64,000 bases of DNA from Saccharothrix algeriensis (lineage in GTDB: Bacteria > Actinomycetota > Actinomycetes > Mycobacteriales > Pseudonocardiaceae). The first letter of the stretch is position 1, and each line of letters opens with the position of its first letter. Below the pieces are notes generated by a model. The model was not told the DNA's origin, made no database searches, and worked only from the letters and a program-made list of their open reading frames with translations. The DNA lies in contig NZ_JAFBCL010000001.1 in assembly GCF_016907655.1 (NCBI RefSeq), positions 1,612,001 to 1,676,000 of the forward strand, given 5' to 3'. Positions 33,496 to 42,103 of this stretch are shown here, in pieces. A program made the translations under genes and the position numbers.

Positions 33496-34416
33496 TCAGG
33501 GCTCGGGTCTGGCGCTGCGGGTCGCGCCTACCGAAGCGAGGACCACGCAGCACACCGCGACCCACTGCGAAGGTCGCAGAGCCTCGTGCAGCACGACCAG
33601 GCCGGCGAACGCCGCGACCGCCGGTTCGAGGCTCATCAGGATGCCGAAGACCCTGGGCGGGATGCGGCGCAGCGCTTCCAGCTCCAGCGAGTACGGGATG
33701 ACCGAGGACAGCAGCGCGACCGCCGCGCCCGCGATCAGCACGACCGGGTCGAGCAGCGCCGTGCCTGCGTCGGCCATCCCGAACGGCAGGACCAGGGCCG
33801 AGCCGAACACCATCGCCAGCGCCAGCCCCTTGCCGTCGGACGTGCGGCTGCCCAGCGCGGCGGCCAGCAGGATGTACGCGGCCCAGCACGCGGCGGCGGC
33901 GAGGGCGAACAGCACGCCGGTCAGCTCCAGCCCGCCGTCGGCCCTGGTGAGCAGGACCACGCCGAGGGCGGCGAGCAGCGCCCACAGCCCGTCCACCCAG
34001 CGCCGCGACCCGAGCACGGCCACCGCCAGCGGCCCCAGGAACTCGATGGTCACCGCCGCGCCCAGCGGGATGCGCTCGATGGCCTGGTAGAAGGTCAGGT
34101 TCATCGTCCCGAGGACCGCGCCGTAGCCGGCGACGACCAGCAGCGTGCGCCGGTCCAGCCGGAACGACGGCCGCCACACCACCAGCAGCACCGCGGCCGC
34201 CAGCACCAGCCGGAGCGTCACCGTGCCGGCCGAGCCCACCAGCGGGAACAGCTGCTTGGCCACCGCCGCGCCCACCTGGACGCTGACCACGCCCAGCAGC
34301 ACGAGGGCGGGTGGCGGGACCGCGCCGAAGGCCCGCGCCGCGACGGCGGGCACACCGGAACCGGGCAGCCGCCGCTCGGGCAGACCTTCGACGCGCACCA
34401 TGACCACGGCGCCCAT
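33496..34416 (-). CDS. EamA/RhtA-type drug-metabolite transporter
   Basis: A 306-residue protein with about ten TM helices in two EamA repeats, including GTMNLTFYQAIERIPLGAAVTIEFLGPLAVAV and the second-repeat SSVIPYSLELEALRRIPPRVFGILMSLEPAVAA. This matches RhtA-like amino-acid/metabolite exporters. The start is uncertain: ATG 34416 or 34401. Downstream of its stop are the twin palindromes. Confidence 0.8.
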   Translation of the reverse strand: MGAVVMVRVEGLPERRLPGSGVPAVAARAFGAVPPPALVLLGVVSVQVGAAVAKQLFPLVGSAGTVTLRLVLAAAVLLVVWRPSFRLDRRTLLVVAGYGAVLGTMNLTFYQAIERIPLGAAVTIEFLGPLAVAVLGSRRWVDGLWALLAALGVVLLTRADGGLELTGVLFALAAAACWAAYILLAAALGSRTSDGKGLALAMVFGSALVLPFGMADAGTALLDPVVLIAGAAVALLSSVIPYSLELEALRRIPPRVFGILMSLEPAVAAFAGLVVLHEALRPSQWVAVCCVVLASVGATRSARPEP

Positions 34417-34498
34417 CTTCCCAGCCCGCTCACCGAAGTCTCACCTGCGCTGTGTGAGGCTTTCCACCTGCCGTCGGAGATGAGAGCGAGGGACAACC

Positions 34499-36037
34499 GT
34501 GCCGCGTCGGCGTCGCGCCGCCCTGTTGCTGGTGGCCCTGAGCGCGCTGACCGCGTGCAGCGCGGGCCCGTCGAACCGCCCGGTGATCGCCGTGCACGGC
34601 GAGGGCGACCAGACCCGGGCCGCGACCCCGACCGGTCCCCGCGAGGTCCCGCCGCTGGAGAGCTACCGGTCGACCCTGGCCTGGTCGCCGTGCACCGAGC
34701 AGACCCGGGCGCGGATGGGCTCGTCCGCGCCGGCCGGTGGTGGCGAGTACGAGTGCGCGCGGCTGACCGTGACGCTCGACGCGCCCAGCCGGCCCGGTCG
34801 CGGCAACCTCGGCATGGCGCTGCTGCGCGTGGGCACGGGGGCGAGCGCCCTGGTCGTGGTGGGCGACCCGGACGGCGAGCCGGGCACGCTCAAGGCCGCC
34901 CGGCTGGCCGCGGCGCTGCCGCCCGCGGTGCTGAGCACGTTCACGCTGATCGGCGTCGACCGGCGGGGCACCGGGCGGTCGGACGGGGTGCAGTGCGTGC
35001 CGGAGGGCGCGCGGGTCGACGTGGTGGAGTCGGACCCGGCCTCGCCGTCCCACGACGAGCTGCTGGAGGCCATCGGCCGGGCCAGCCAGGAGTGCGTGCT
35101 GGACCTGGAGAACCGGCTGCCCGCCGTCGACTCCTGGCGCACGGCGGCCGACCTGGAGCGGCTGCGCGACGCCCTGGGCACCCCCCACCTGAACGCCATC
35201 GGCATCGGCGACGGGTCGAGGGTCCTCACCCTCTACGCGAGCCGCTACCCCGACCGGGTGGGGCGGATGGTGTTCGACGGCGCGCCGGACCCGACCGTGG
35301 ACGTGCCGGGGGTGGCCGAGGCGCGGGCCGTCGCGGCGGAGGCGACGTTCACCGAGTTCGGCGAGGACTGCGCGATCCGGTCCTGCCCGCTGGGCGCGGA
35401 CGCGGCCAAGCGGTTCACCGCGCTGCTGTCGGCCCTGCGCACCAAGCCGCTGCGCGGCGCCGAGCTGGACCTGACGCCCGGCACCGCCACCACCGCGGTC
35501 CTGGTGGGCCTGGCCGACCGCGCGCGCTGGCCCGCGCTGGCCGAGGCCATCGCGGCGGCCGAGGGCGGCGACGCCGCGCCGCTGACCGGCTTCGCGCTCC
35601 CGCTGGTCCTGGACGACGAGGACGGCCTGGCGCTGTTCGACCCCGGCTTCGTCATCGGCTGCAACGACACGACCACCCGCATCCCGCCGGAGAGCGTGGC
35701 GGGCCTGGTGGAGAGCTGGCGCGACAAGTACCCCCTGTTCGGGGCGTGGCACGCGCGCCGACTGCTGCTGTGCGGGCCGTTCCCGGTGCCGCAGCCGGAG
35801 CCGGTGCCGGCGCTGACCAGCGCGCCGCCGGTGCTGGTGGTCACCACGGCCAACGACCCGGTCACGCCGCAGGGCGGCAGCGAGCGCGCGGCCCAGGCGC
35901 TGCCCGCCGGGGTCGTCGTCGGCTGGCAGGGCAGCGGGCACGGCGCGCTCGGCCGGTCCTCGTGCGCCGCGCAGGCCGTGGAGGAATTCCTCGTCAACGG
36001 CCGGGCGCCGGCCGGCGGAACCGTTTGCCCGCCCTGA
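34499..36037 (+). CDS. Alpha/beta-hydrolase-fold lipoprotein lacking the serine nucleophile
   Basis: A 512-residue lipoprotein: basic start, hydrophobic signal and lipobox LTAC with Cys20. The fold follows TAP-like secreted hydrolases: VDRRGTGRSDG (oxyanion region), the nucleophile elbow, TTANDPVTP (Asp) and GSGHGAL (His). At the elbow the sequence is G235-I-G-D-G-S, so Gly237 stands where Ser is expected in GxSxG. Either a pseudoenzyme or a family with changed chemistry. Position and type resemble M. tuberculosis Rv2672. Confidence 0.75.
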   Translation: MPRRRRAALLLVALSALTACSAGPSNRPVIAVHGEGDQTRAATPTGPREVPPLESYRSTLAWSPCTEQTRARMGSSAPAGGGEYECARLTVTLDAPSRPGRGNLGMALLRVGTGASALVVVGDPDGEPGTLKAARLAAALPPAVLSTFTLIGVDRRGTGRSDGVQCVPEGARVDVVESDPASPSHDELLEAIGRASQECVLDLENRLPAVDSWRTAADLERLRDALGTPHLNAIGIGDGSRVLTLYASRYPDRVGRMVFDGAPDPTVDVPGVAEARAVAAEATFTEFGEDCAIRSCPLGADAAKRFTALLSALRTKPLRGAELDLTPGTATTAVLVGLADRARWPALAEAIAAAEGGDAAPLTGFALPLVLDDEDGLALFDPGFVIGCNDTTTRIPPESVAGLVESWRDKYPLFGAWHARRLLLCGPFPVPQPEPVPALTSAPPVLVVTTANDPVTPQGGSERAAQALPAGVVVGWQGSGHGALGRSSCAAQAVEEFLVNGRAPAGGTVCPP

Positions 36038-36142
36038 TCGTATTTGTTCCCGATAAATGCACCCGGCGCGCCGGCCGACAAAGGGGACGCATTCTCGCTT
36101 TTCCCCGTCCGCGGCGCCGCCGGGCGCCTCGCGGCACCGGCG

Positions 36143-36183
36143 GGCGACGGCCCCCGGGCGCGGAGCACCCGGGGGCCGTCGCC
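36143..36183. terminator. Bidirectional terminator hairpin
   Basis: A perfect 16-bp stem (36143-36158 with 36168-36183) with a 9-nt loop between the lipoprotein gene ending at 36037 and the Cys-rich peptide gene ending at 36200. Confidence 0.75.
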
Positions 36184-36199
36184 GATCCCGCAGCGGAGT

Positions 36200-36301
36200 T
36201 CAGCAGCTGGAACAGCACCCGCAGCCGGGACCCGTGCAGCCGCCGCAGCAGCCGCACCCACTGGCCTGGACCTGTTCCGTGGTCGTGATTTCTACCGTCA
36301 T
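36200..36301 (-). CDS. Orphan cysteine-rich 33-residue peptide
   Basis: A short N-terminal segment MTVEITTTEQVQAS is followed by SGCGCCGGCTGPGCGCCSSC, giving 8 Cys and many Gly in the last 20 residues and ending in Cys. The layout (acidic/Thr leader plus Cys-rich core) recalls ribosomal-peptide precursors such as thiazolyl-peptide types, but a metallothionein-like metal binder is equally possible. GGAGG lies 5 nt before ATG 36301 (another ATG at 36304). No peptide-modifying enzyme is adjacent. Confidence 0.6.
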   Translation of the reverse strand: MTVEITTTEQVQASGCGCCGGCTGPGCGCCSSC

Positions 36302-36443
36302 CATGGCCTCCGTGATTGCGCGGACATCCAGCATCGGCACGGTGTGACGGTCCCCAGAGTGCGCTGCGCCGCCGGCCGAGGGAAGTGGCTTCACCCGATC
36401 GCGGAACATTAATCATCAGAATGTCGCACTACGTGGCCGCAAT

Positions 36444-37142
36444 TCAGCCGGTCAGCTCGTCCAATGCCCGTTGGGCTGCTTCCAACTCCGCGCGCAGTTG
36501 CTCGACGCGAGCCAGGTGCCGTTCCCGGGCGGCGCTCAGCACCGCCTCCACGGCCTCGTCCACCTCCGGCGGCAGCAGCTTCGCGGCCTGCGCCACCGCC
36601 GAGGCCGCGACCGGCGCGGCCCGGAGCACCCGCTTCGCACCCGTCTGCACGTCGACCGTCCACTCCCCCTCGGCCGTCGACGTCAGCGTCACCGTGACCT
36701 CGGCGGGCGCGGCCTTCTTGCGGGCCGCGGGCCGGGCCGGCCTCGCCTCGGCCGGAGCGGGCTTCGGCGCGGGCTTGGCGGGCGCCGGCTTGACGGGCGC
36801 GGGCTTCGGCTCCGGGGTGTAGATGTGCTCGACGGGAGCCGGCCGCGGGGCGGGCGCGGGCTCGGGCGCCTTGGGCGGCGGCGTCCGCTTGCGCGGCGCG
36901 GGCTTCTCCAGGGTCAGCTCCGCGGGCGAGAACGACAGCTCGTCCTTCTCGCCGGTCGGCCGCACCTGGATGAAGTCGCCCTCCGCCGGCTCGGTGAACG
37001 CCACGACCTTGGCCGACCGCCCCGCCTCCACGCCGACGGCGGCGGAGGTGAACCACACCGCGGCCGGGCGACCCGCCTCGAGCTCCGCGCGCAGGTGGTC
37101 CACGTCCTCGGGGGACAGGGAGTTCTGCTTCGCCTTCGCCAT
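36444..37142 (-). CDS. DUF6319-like protein with coiled-coil end (paralogue of 5974-6441)
   Basis: A 232-residue protein. Residues 1-80 form a compact domain (SLSPEDVDHLRAELEAGRPA, VWFTSAAVGVEAGRS, GDFIQVRPTGEKDELSFSPAEL), then a Pro/Ala/Lys linker, a beta block (VTVTLTSTAEGEWTVDV) and a C-terminal coiled coil (ARVEQLRAELEAAQRALDEL). The C-terminal half matches the gene at 5974. I associate the full-length form with DUF6319, tentatively. Function unknown. Confidence 0.65.
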   Translation of the reverse strand: MAKAKQNSLSPEDVDHLRAELEAGRPAAVWFTSAAVGVEAGRSAKVVAFTEPAEGDFIQVRPTGEKDELSFSPAELTLEKPAPRKRTPPPKAPEPAPAPRPAPVEHIYTPEPKPAPVKPAPAKPAPKPAPAEARPARPAARKKAAPAEVTVTLTSTAEGEWTVDVQTGAKRVLRAAPVAASAVAQAAKLLPPEVDEAVEAVLSAARERHLARVEQLRAELEAAQRALDELTG

Positions 37143-37187
37143 GGGGGAACCTCCGCTGCGATCAAGATCCGTCGCGTGCAGCTTGCC

Positions 37188-37844
37188 CTACGGCACCGAC
37201 AGTTCCGCGAGCCGCCGGTCGTGCACGCGGGCGAGCACCCACTGTGCGACCAGCGCGCCCACGAGCGCAAGCAGCATGTCCCAGTGGCTGTCCCACACGT
37301 CGCCCTGCGTGCCGAGGAAGTCCTCGGCGGACTCGCCGCCGAGGACCGCGCCGAGCCACTCCAGCAACTCGTAGCACGCGCTGATCGCCAGGCACACGGC
37401 GGTGACGAGGGTGAACGTCCAGCCGCCCGGCCGCAGCGGCGTCCGGCGCAGCAGGACCTCGCGCACCACGACCGCCGGGACGAACCCCTGCACGAAGTGG
37501 GCGAACCGGTCGTAGTGGTTGCGGTCGGCCCACGGCAGCTCGCCCAGCGGCACCTCCGCGTAGGTGTGGTGCGCGCCCAGCGCCAGCACCAGCGCGTGCC
37601 CGAACAGCAGCCCGTAGGCCAAGCCGGTCAACGGGAACCGCCGGCGGGTCAGCACCAGGACAGGCAGGGCGAGCAGGATCGGCGCGACCTCCAGCAGCCA
37701 GGTCGGGTAGCTCCTGGGCCGGATCGCGGACACCGCGACGGCCGCGGCGGTGAGCACCGCGAGGGCGGCCGGGAAGCGCGCGCCGCGCCCCGCCGCACCC
37801 CCTCGACCCCGTCCGTCCACTTCGGACTCATCCGGCTCCGCCAC
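37188..37844 (-). CDS. DUF2238 (YjdF-like) membrane protein
   Basis: A 218-residue protein with six TM helices and the family motif YDRFAHFVQGFVPAVVVREVLLR, then ACYELLEWLGAVLGGESAEDFLGTQGDVWDSHWDMLLAL. Conserved His, Glu and Asp in membrane positions hint at metal binding, but the role is unknown. GTG 37844 follows a GGCGGGG; GTG 37820 is the alternative. It lies 17 nt after the upstream small gene. Confidence 0.75.
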   Translation of the reverse strand: MAEPDESEVDGRGRGGAAGRGARFPAALAVLTAAAVAVSAIRPRSYPTWLLEVAPILLALPVLVLTRRRFPLTGLAYGLLFGHALVLALGAHHTYAEVPLGELPWADRNHYDRFAHFVQGFVPAVVVREVLLRRTPLRPGGWTFTLVTAVCLAISACYELLEWLGAVLGGESAEDFLGTQGDVWDSHWDMLLALVGALVAQWVLARVHDRRLAELSVP

Positions 37845-37861
37845 CGCTGCCCCGCCACGCC

Positions 37862-38089
37862 CTACCGGTCGGCGGCGCCCTGCTGCTCGGTGGCGTCCTC
37901 CGCCCGGAGCCGGTACTCGCACCCGTACTCGACCGCGTACTGGAGGTCGTAGTGGTGGACGATCTTGGGGCCGCCGTGCAGGTGCACGTGGGTGACCGTC
38001 GGCTTGGGCGCGTCCTCCGGCTTGCTGACGGAGTCGACCCGGCCGTCGAGGGGACCGCCGACGAACCGCACCACGTACGCACTGGTCAC
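37862..38089 (-). CDS. Small conserved-looking hypothetical protein
   Basis: A 75-residue soluble protein (YVVRFVGGPLDGRVDSV, then HVHLHGGPKIVHHYDLQYAV and YEYRLRA-like end). The G-x-LDGR opening recalls small phage/actinobacterial proteins annotated only as hypothetical. GGGAGG precedes GTG 38089 by 7 nt. Probably cotranscribed with the DUF2238 gene. Confidence 0.6.
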   Translation of the reverse strand: MTSAYVVRFVGGPLDGRVDSVSKPEDAPKPTVTHVHLHGGPKIVHHYDLQYAVEYGCEYRLRAEDATEQQGAADR

Positions 38090-38240
38090 CGCTGGCCTCC
38101 CGCTCGTCGGCGTCCCGCCCATGGTACGAGAGGTGCAGTGGAATCGCGGCCGAACCGCGGTGACGACCAGCCGGTTGGCCCAAACCGGCGCACCTCCGGG
38201 CCGTCCGGAGTGGTCACGCCGGCGAGTAGCCTTGCCGGCT

Positions 38241-38741
38241 GTGGACCTGCTGCCGTTCGACGAGTACGCCGCGTCCCTGAACCGGAAGCGCGCCGCGGCC
38301 GGAGCCCTGTTCCGGGACGACGCCTCCCGCGTGCTGCTGGTCGAGCCCACGTACAAGCCGGAGTGGGAGATCCCGGGCGGGTCGGTGGACGCCGACGAGC
38401 CGCCGTGGCGCACCGCCGCGCGGGAGGTGGCGGAGGAGATCGGCCTGGACCGGCCGCTGGGGCGCCTGCTGGTGATCGACCACATGCCCGCCGACCCACC
38501 CCTGCCCGAGGGCCTGGCATTCATCTTCGACGGCGGCCTGGTCACCGCCGACGAGGTGGCCGCGATCGAGCCGGTCGACCCCGAGATCCGCTCGGTCGGC
38601 CTCTACCCGCCGGCGCGGGTCCGCGCCCTGGTCAAACCGGCGCTGGCCCGCCGCGTCGAGGCCGCCCTGGCCGCGGTCGCGGCGGGCGGGTTGGTGCTGT
38701 GCGAGTCCGGCGTGCCGGTCGACCGGACCGCCTGCCCCTGA
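38241..38741 (+). CDS. NUDIX hydrolase
   Basis: A 166-residue protein. The Nudix box is GGSVDADEPPWRTAAREVAEEIGL, preceded by VLLVEPTYKPEWEIPG; the metal-binding REVAEE is intact. Substrate (a nucleoside diphosphate derivative) cannot be read. GTG 38241 lacks a ribosome-binding site but TAGCCT at 38227-38232 would give a leaderless transcript. Confidence 0.85.
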   Translation: MDLLPFDEYAASLNRKRAAAGALFRDDASRVLLVEPTYKPEWEIPGGSVDADEPPWRTAAREVAEEIGLDRPLGRLLVIDHMPADPPLPEGLAFIFDGGLVTADEVAAIEPVDPEIRSVGLYPPARVRALVKPALARRVEAALAAVAAGGLVLCESGVPVDRTACP

Positions 38742-38800
38742 TCGCGCCGGGAGGCGGCTCGCGTAGGTCCTGCGCGACCTCCGGTCCCCTCGGCTCCGCG

Positions 38801-39223
38801 CTACAGGTACTCGCTCCAGCACACGCTGCACCGGCCCTTGCCGCGGTCCCTGGCCTGCCGGGCGGTCACCTGCTCCACGGGGTTGGGCTCGCGGCCGTGC
38901 CTGAGCGAATTGCGGACGCCCTGCCGGTAACCGGAGCACTCCGCATCGCGGTGGAAGGTCCGCCCGCCGACCGTGACGATGCCGGGGGTGTCCGGCGGCG
39001 GCCACGGCTGGTCGAGCTGGTAACCCCATCCCTGCGCGTCGTCAACGTTCACACCGGGACCATGCCAGGCCCGGGAACCGGGCGGAAGCGGCACTTCCAC
39101 CCGACACCATGCCTCATGTCGCGATGGGGTGCAGCCGGCAGGCAAGGTGACGGACAGGACGCCGTGGCGTTCGCACCGGCAGCCGAGGAAACCCGGACCG
39201 CGCAAGGCATGGGGACGACGCAC
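38801..39223 (-). CDS. Hypothetical protein with possible zinc-binding Cys/His pairs
   Basis: The C-terminal 80 residues look coding: VGGRTFHRDAECSGYRQG, then RQARDRGKGRCSVCW. The FHRDAEC...CSVC spacing resembles small Ada-like or ribbon zinc sites. The upstream part (RCERHGVLSVTLPAG, HEAWCRVEVPLPPG) may or may not belong; GTG 39052 is a shorter alternative start. No family recognised. Confidence 0.45.
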   Translation of the reverse strand: MRRPHALRGPGFLGCRCERHGVLSVTLPAGCTPSRHEAWCRVEVPLPPGSRAWHGPGVNVDDAQGWGYQLDQPWPPPDTPGIVTVGGRTFHRDAECSGYRQGVRNSLRHGREPNPVEQVTARQARDRGKGRCSVCWSEYL

Positions 39224-39239
39224 ACGGTCCGGTCCTAGC

Positions 39240-39640
39240 CCCGCTTCCGATCAGGTCCTCCGGCACGTGCAGCCCGCCCGTCGGTCGCGGCAGCAACCGG
39301 TCGACCGCGTCACGCACGTCGAGCCGGCGTTCGACGCGGCGTTGGCGCCGGCGGAAGTCCCGGTAGTCCTGTCGGGCCCACGGCCGCGAGCACCCGCCGA
39401 ACCGGTCGCGCGCACGTGAGCCGTCGAGCCCTGCCCCCGCCCGGCCTTCGCCGCCATCTGCGCGCTGGACAGGTGCAGCAACCCCAGGGCCTCGGTCGGC
39501 GCGGAGTCCGGCGCGGACGGATCGGGCACGTCCACCAGGCGCTCCAACTCGGTCGCTGCGATGAGCAGCACGGCCCGGTCGCGGATGCCGGTCAGGGGTG
39601 GCGGGGCACCACTCCAACCACGCCTCCACCTCTGCGAGGC
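39240..39640 (-). pseudogene. Probable frameshifted relic of a small hypothetical gene
   Basis: Protein-like segments lie in different minus-strand frames: VEAWLEWCPATP, then GIRDRAVLLIAATELERLV with ALGLLHLSSAQMAAKAG, then QDYRDFRRRQRRVERRLDV with GLHVPEDLIGSGA. The order is collinear but the frame changes twice. No family recognised. Confidence 0.3.
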
Positions 39641-39879
39641 GTCAGTTCGCTGGGCTGGGATACGCCACTGCATGTCAGTGAGCACGCATCGGCTTGTGTC
39701 AGTGGTTCGGCGGGTGGTGTGCCCGTCCCGGGCGTCAGTAGCGAGCCCGGGGTTGCTGCGGTCACCGGAGTACGGGGATTGCCAGGCACCTCGGACCCGG
39801 CAGCCGGACCGGCGCCTCAATCGCACCCGAAACCGCCCAACAGGGAAGGTTCCGCCCGCTCGACGGGGTAGCGTGAGCC

Positions 39880-40761
39880 GTGCCCGACGACCTGGACCAC
39901 TCCCCGCTCACCGCCCCGGTCGACCCGGCCGCGGCATTGGCGCACGCGAAAGCGAACGGCGACCACCCGGGCCGCGACATGGCGTGCAGCGCACTCGTGT
40001 TCGCCGTGATCGTCGCCGCCTTCTTCGGTTTCTTGAGCATTCCGCTCGACATGTACCTCACCGGCGCCCATCCGGACGGCGGCGTCGGCGTCCGGCTCCT
40101 CGGGCTGCTGCCGCTGGTGATCGGTCTCGGGCTGATCGTCCTGGTCGTCGTCCAGGGCCGAAAAGGTAGCGGGCGGATCCGGGTCGACCACTACCGCATC
40201 ATGCAGTTCGCCGCCCGCAACGGCATGGGCTACCGGATGAAGGTCAAGGACCCGGAGCAGGCCGCCGGGATCTTCGACATCGGCAACAACCGCTGCGCCG
40301 TCGACGTCGTCAGCATCGAAGGGCCACGTCCGATGGAGATCGGCCAGTACCGCTACACGGCCGGGTACCACGGCGCGGAAACGTACCACCTGGGCTACGC
40401 AACCACCCCTCTCGACGCCCACCTCCCCCACCTGCTGCTGACCTCGCGGGCGAAAGGCACGGGCGTTCCGCACATGTCCGGCGGGGCTTCCCTCGGGAAC
40501 CCCGACCTGCGCGGCCCCGGCGCCGAAACTTTCACAGTCTCCGGGCCGTTCGGCAGAGCCGGGGAGATCCAGGCCCTGCTGGACCGCACCCTCTTCTCCC
40601 CCGACCTCCTGGCCCGCTACGCCGAACGCCCGGTCCACATCGAAATCGTCGAGAACCGCCTGTACTTCTTCTCCCCTGAGCCGCTGTCCACCACCGACCC
40701 GCAAACCTGGCGCTGGCTCCTCGCCCTGCTCGCCGACACCGCGGAGCGCCTGGAATCCTGA
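39880..40761 (+). CDS. Two-helix membrane protein of unknown family
   Basis: A 293-residue protein. After about 35 residues come two TM helices (ALVFAVIVAAFFGFLSI and GLLPLVIGLGLIVLVVV), then a cytoplasmic domain with YRIMQFAARNGMGYRMKV, RYTAGYHGAETYHLGYATTPL and ENRLYFFSPEPLSTTDPQTW. This resembles actinobacterial membrane proteins without assigned function. GTG 39880. Codon usage is less GC-extreme than its neighbours, as is the DNA on either side. Confidence 0.65.
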   Translation: MPDDLDHSPLTAPVDPAAALAHAKANGDHPGRDMACSALVFAVIVAAFFGFLSIPLDMYLTGAHPDGGVGVRLLGLLPLVIGLGLIVLVVVQGRKGSGRIRVDHYRIMQFAARNGMGYRMKVKDPEQAAGIFDIGNNRCAVDVVSIEGPRPMEIGQYRYTAGYHGAETYHLGYATTPLDAHLPHLLLTSRAKGTGVPHMSGGASLGNPDLRGPGAETFTVSGPFGRAGEIQALLDRTLFSPDLLARYAERPVHIEIVENRLYFFSPEPLSTTDPQTWRWLLALLADTAERLES

Positions 40762-41203
40762 GCGCGGCCCACTGGAAACGAAGCTGTGGCCTGACGGCGC
40801 GGAGGCGTGCGCCGCCGGAGTGCGTCAAGAACTACAACGTTTCACTTCGTGCCCACCCCGAGGCTGTCCGGAACCAGAGCCTCGATGCCGAGGGCATCGA
40901 CCGTCTCATCGCGCGACGCCCACCGGGATCGTGGGTGTCGGACCGGGCTCCTCGGTGGCGCCCGACATCGTGGTCGAGGCGCCGGAGCACTCGTGCGCCT
41001 GCGCTACTTCGTCGCGGAACCGTTCTGAAGCGGCATCATCGACTCACCGTCGAAGGTAATCGGCCCTGGCCGCTTGAGGTCTGCGAACGGGTGCGGTGGT
41101 CGCCCCGACGATGTCATGGGCGACCACCCGCCTGTTACGCGCGCCGATCGAAAAGATCGGACACCCGCCGGGGCGGTGATGCCCGGTCGACAGCACCCGG
41201 GTA
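40762..41203. other. Intergenic stretch without recognised gene
   Basis: Short frames on both strands are inconsistent with coding. It marks the left border of the degenerate Rhs/mobile region. Nothing else identified. Confidence 0.35.
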
Positions 41204-41401
41204 TCACATGCCGGTCTTTTTCTCCTTACGCCACCTCTGTATGCCCGCCATGACAAGGGATCCGGCGAGACAACCCACGACCACCGGAGCCCAAGGCGCT
41301 CGATCACTGATCGCGAAAGCCCCTACCAGCAGGAGTAAGCAGAGCGCTGCCGCGACCGAGTAGAACATGCGATAGCGGGTCGACTCCGGTGTGCGCCTCA
41401 T
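41204..41401 (-). CDS. 65-residue two-helix membrane protein, candidate Rhs-tail partner
   Basis: Basic start (RRTPESTRYR), TM1 MFYSVAAALCLLLLVGAFAI, a short loop (SDRAPWAP), TM2 VVVGCLAGSLVMAGIQ and a very basic tail (RWRKEKKTGM). AAGGGA precedes ATG 41401 by 8 nt, and both lie in the end of the Rhs-type glycine-rich tail fragment. The same plan is seen in the gene at 43221-43424, which follows the larger Rhs fragment. Immunity or accessory function is inferred. Confidence 0.5.
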   Translation of the reverse strand: MRRTPESTRYRMFYSVAAALCLLLLVGAFAISDRAPWAPVVVGCLAGSLVMAGIQRWRKEKKTGM

Positions 41402-41648
41402 CCAAAGATCCCTTCGATTTATTCGTGAACCGTCCCGCCCCACCGAGACCACCGCCGGTAATTCCCCCCAGCCCGTCGTCGGCGACTTCTTGCGAGCTGC
41501 CGCCCGCGATCTGCGAACCCAATGCCGCACCGGCACCACCCAGTAGACCCCCCATGACTGCACCGGCCGCGATGCAACCGACTCCACCGGTCACCGCGCA
41601 GGTGCTGACCAGGCCGATACCGATTCCGGTACCGATGAAGCCACCGAT
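41304..41648 (-). pseudogene. Orphan glycine-rich Rhs/toxin C-terminal fragment
   Basis: The open frame encodes GGFIGTGIGIGLVSTCAVTG, GGVGCIAAGAVMGGLLGGAG, then QIAGGSSQEVADDGLGG. It has no start of its own and is closed upstream by a stop at 41651. The style matches the C-terminal tail of the Rhs fragment at 43467 (GVGCLVGGVAAGAMFGSFG). It is interpreted as a displaced tail cassette separated from its Rhs core. Confidence 0.5.
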
Positions 41649-42013
41649 TCAACGCCTCACCCGAAGACTCACGCGAACTGTCCCGGCACACCGCGCCCAG
41701 GCTGTCCGACCACGACCTCGCCCACCTCGGCGCCTACCACGCCGCCGCCCGCCTCGTCCTCCACGGCGAACAGGCCCAGCCCTTCACCATGCCCACCTGG
41801 CCACTCCCGCCCGCCGTGCCCGGACGTGCCAGGGAAATCCGCGCCATAGCGCGCCGCACCGCCCGCACTCGCCCGACCGAGACCGCTACCAGCCGCAGCT
41901 CCCAGCCCGTCCGCGTCCGGCCTTCTCGCAACCCGTCGGGTTCCTCGCACCCCGCGGAGCGGATCGAGCCCGTCGCACGCCCACACAGCGCCGACCCCCG
42001 CCGCCACGCCTGA
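41639..42013 (+). pseudogene. C-terminal fragment of a conjugative T4SS/TraD-like ATPase
   Basis: A plus-strand frame without a start encodes RELSRHTAPRLSDHDLAHLG, AYHAAARLVLHGEQAQPFT and LPPAVPGRAREIRAIARRTAR. I recognise this as the C-terminus of actinobacterial type IV secretory (conjugative DNA transfer) ATPases; the P-loop body is missing. It abuts the Rhs-tail fragment at about 41645, a recombination junction. It is followed by a replication-relaxation gene as in integrative elements. Confidence 0.5.
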
Positions 42014-42103
42014 CCCACTCCTCCCGCCGTTCCACCCACCCACTCCGCCTCGGCGCACCTCACGCCCCGGCGGCTTCACCCTGCCGATCCGGAGGCACCC
42101 ACC

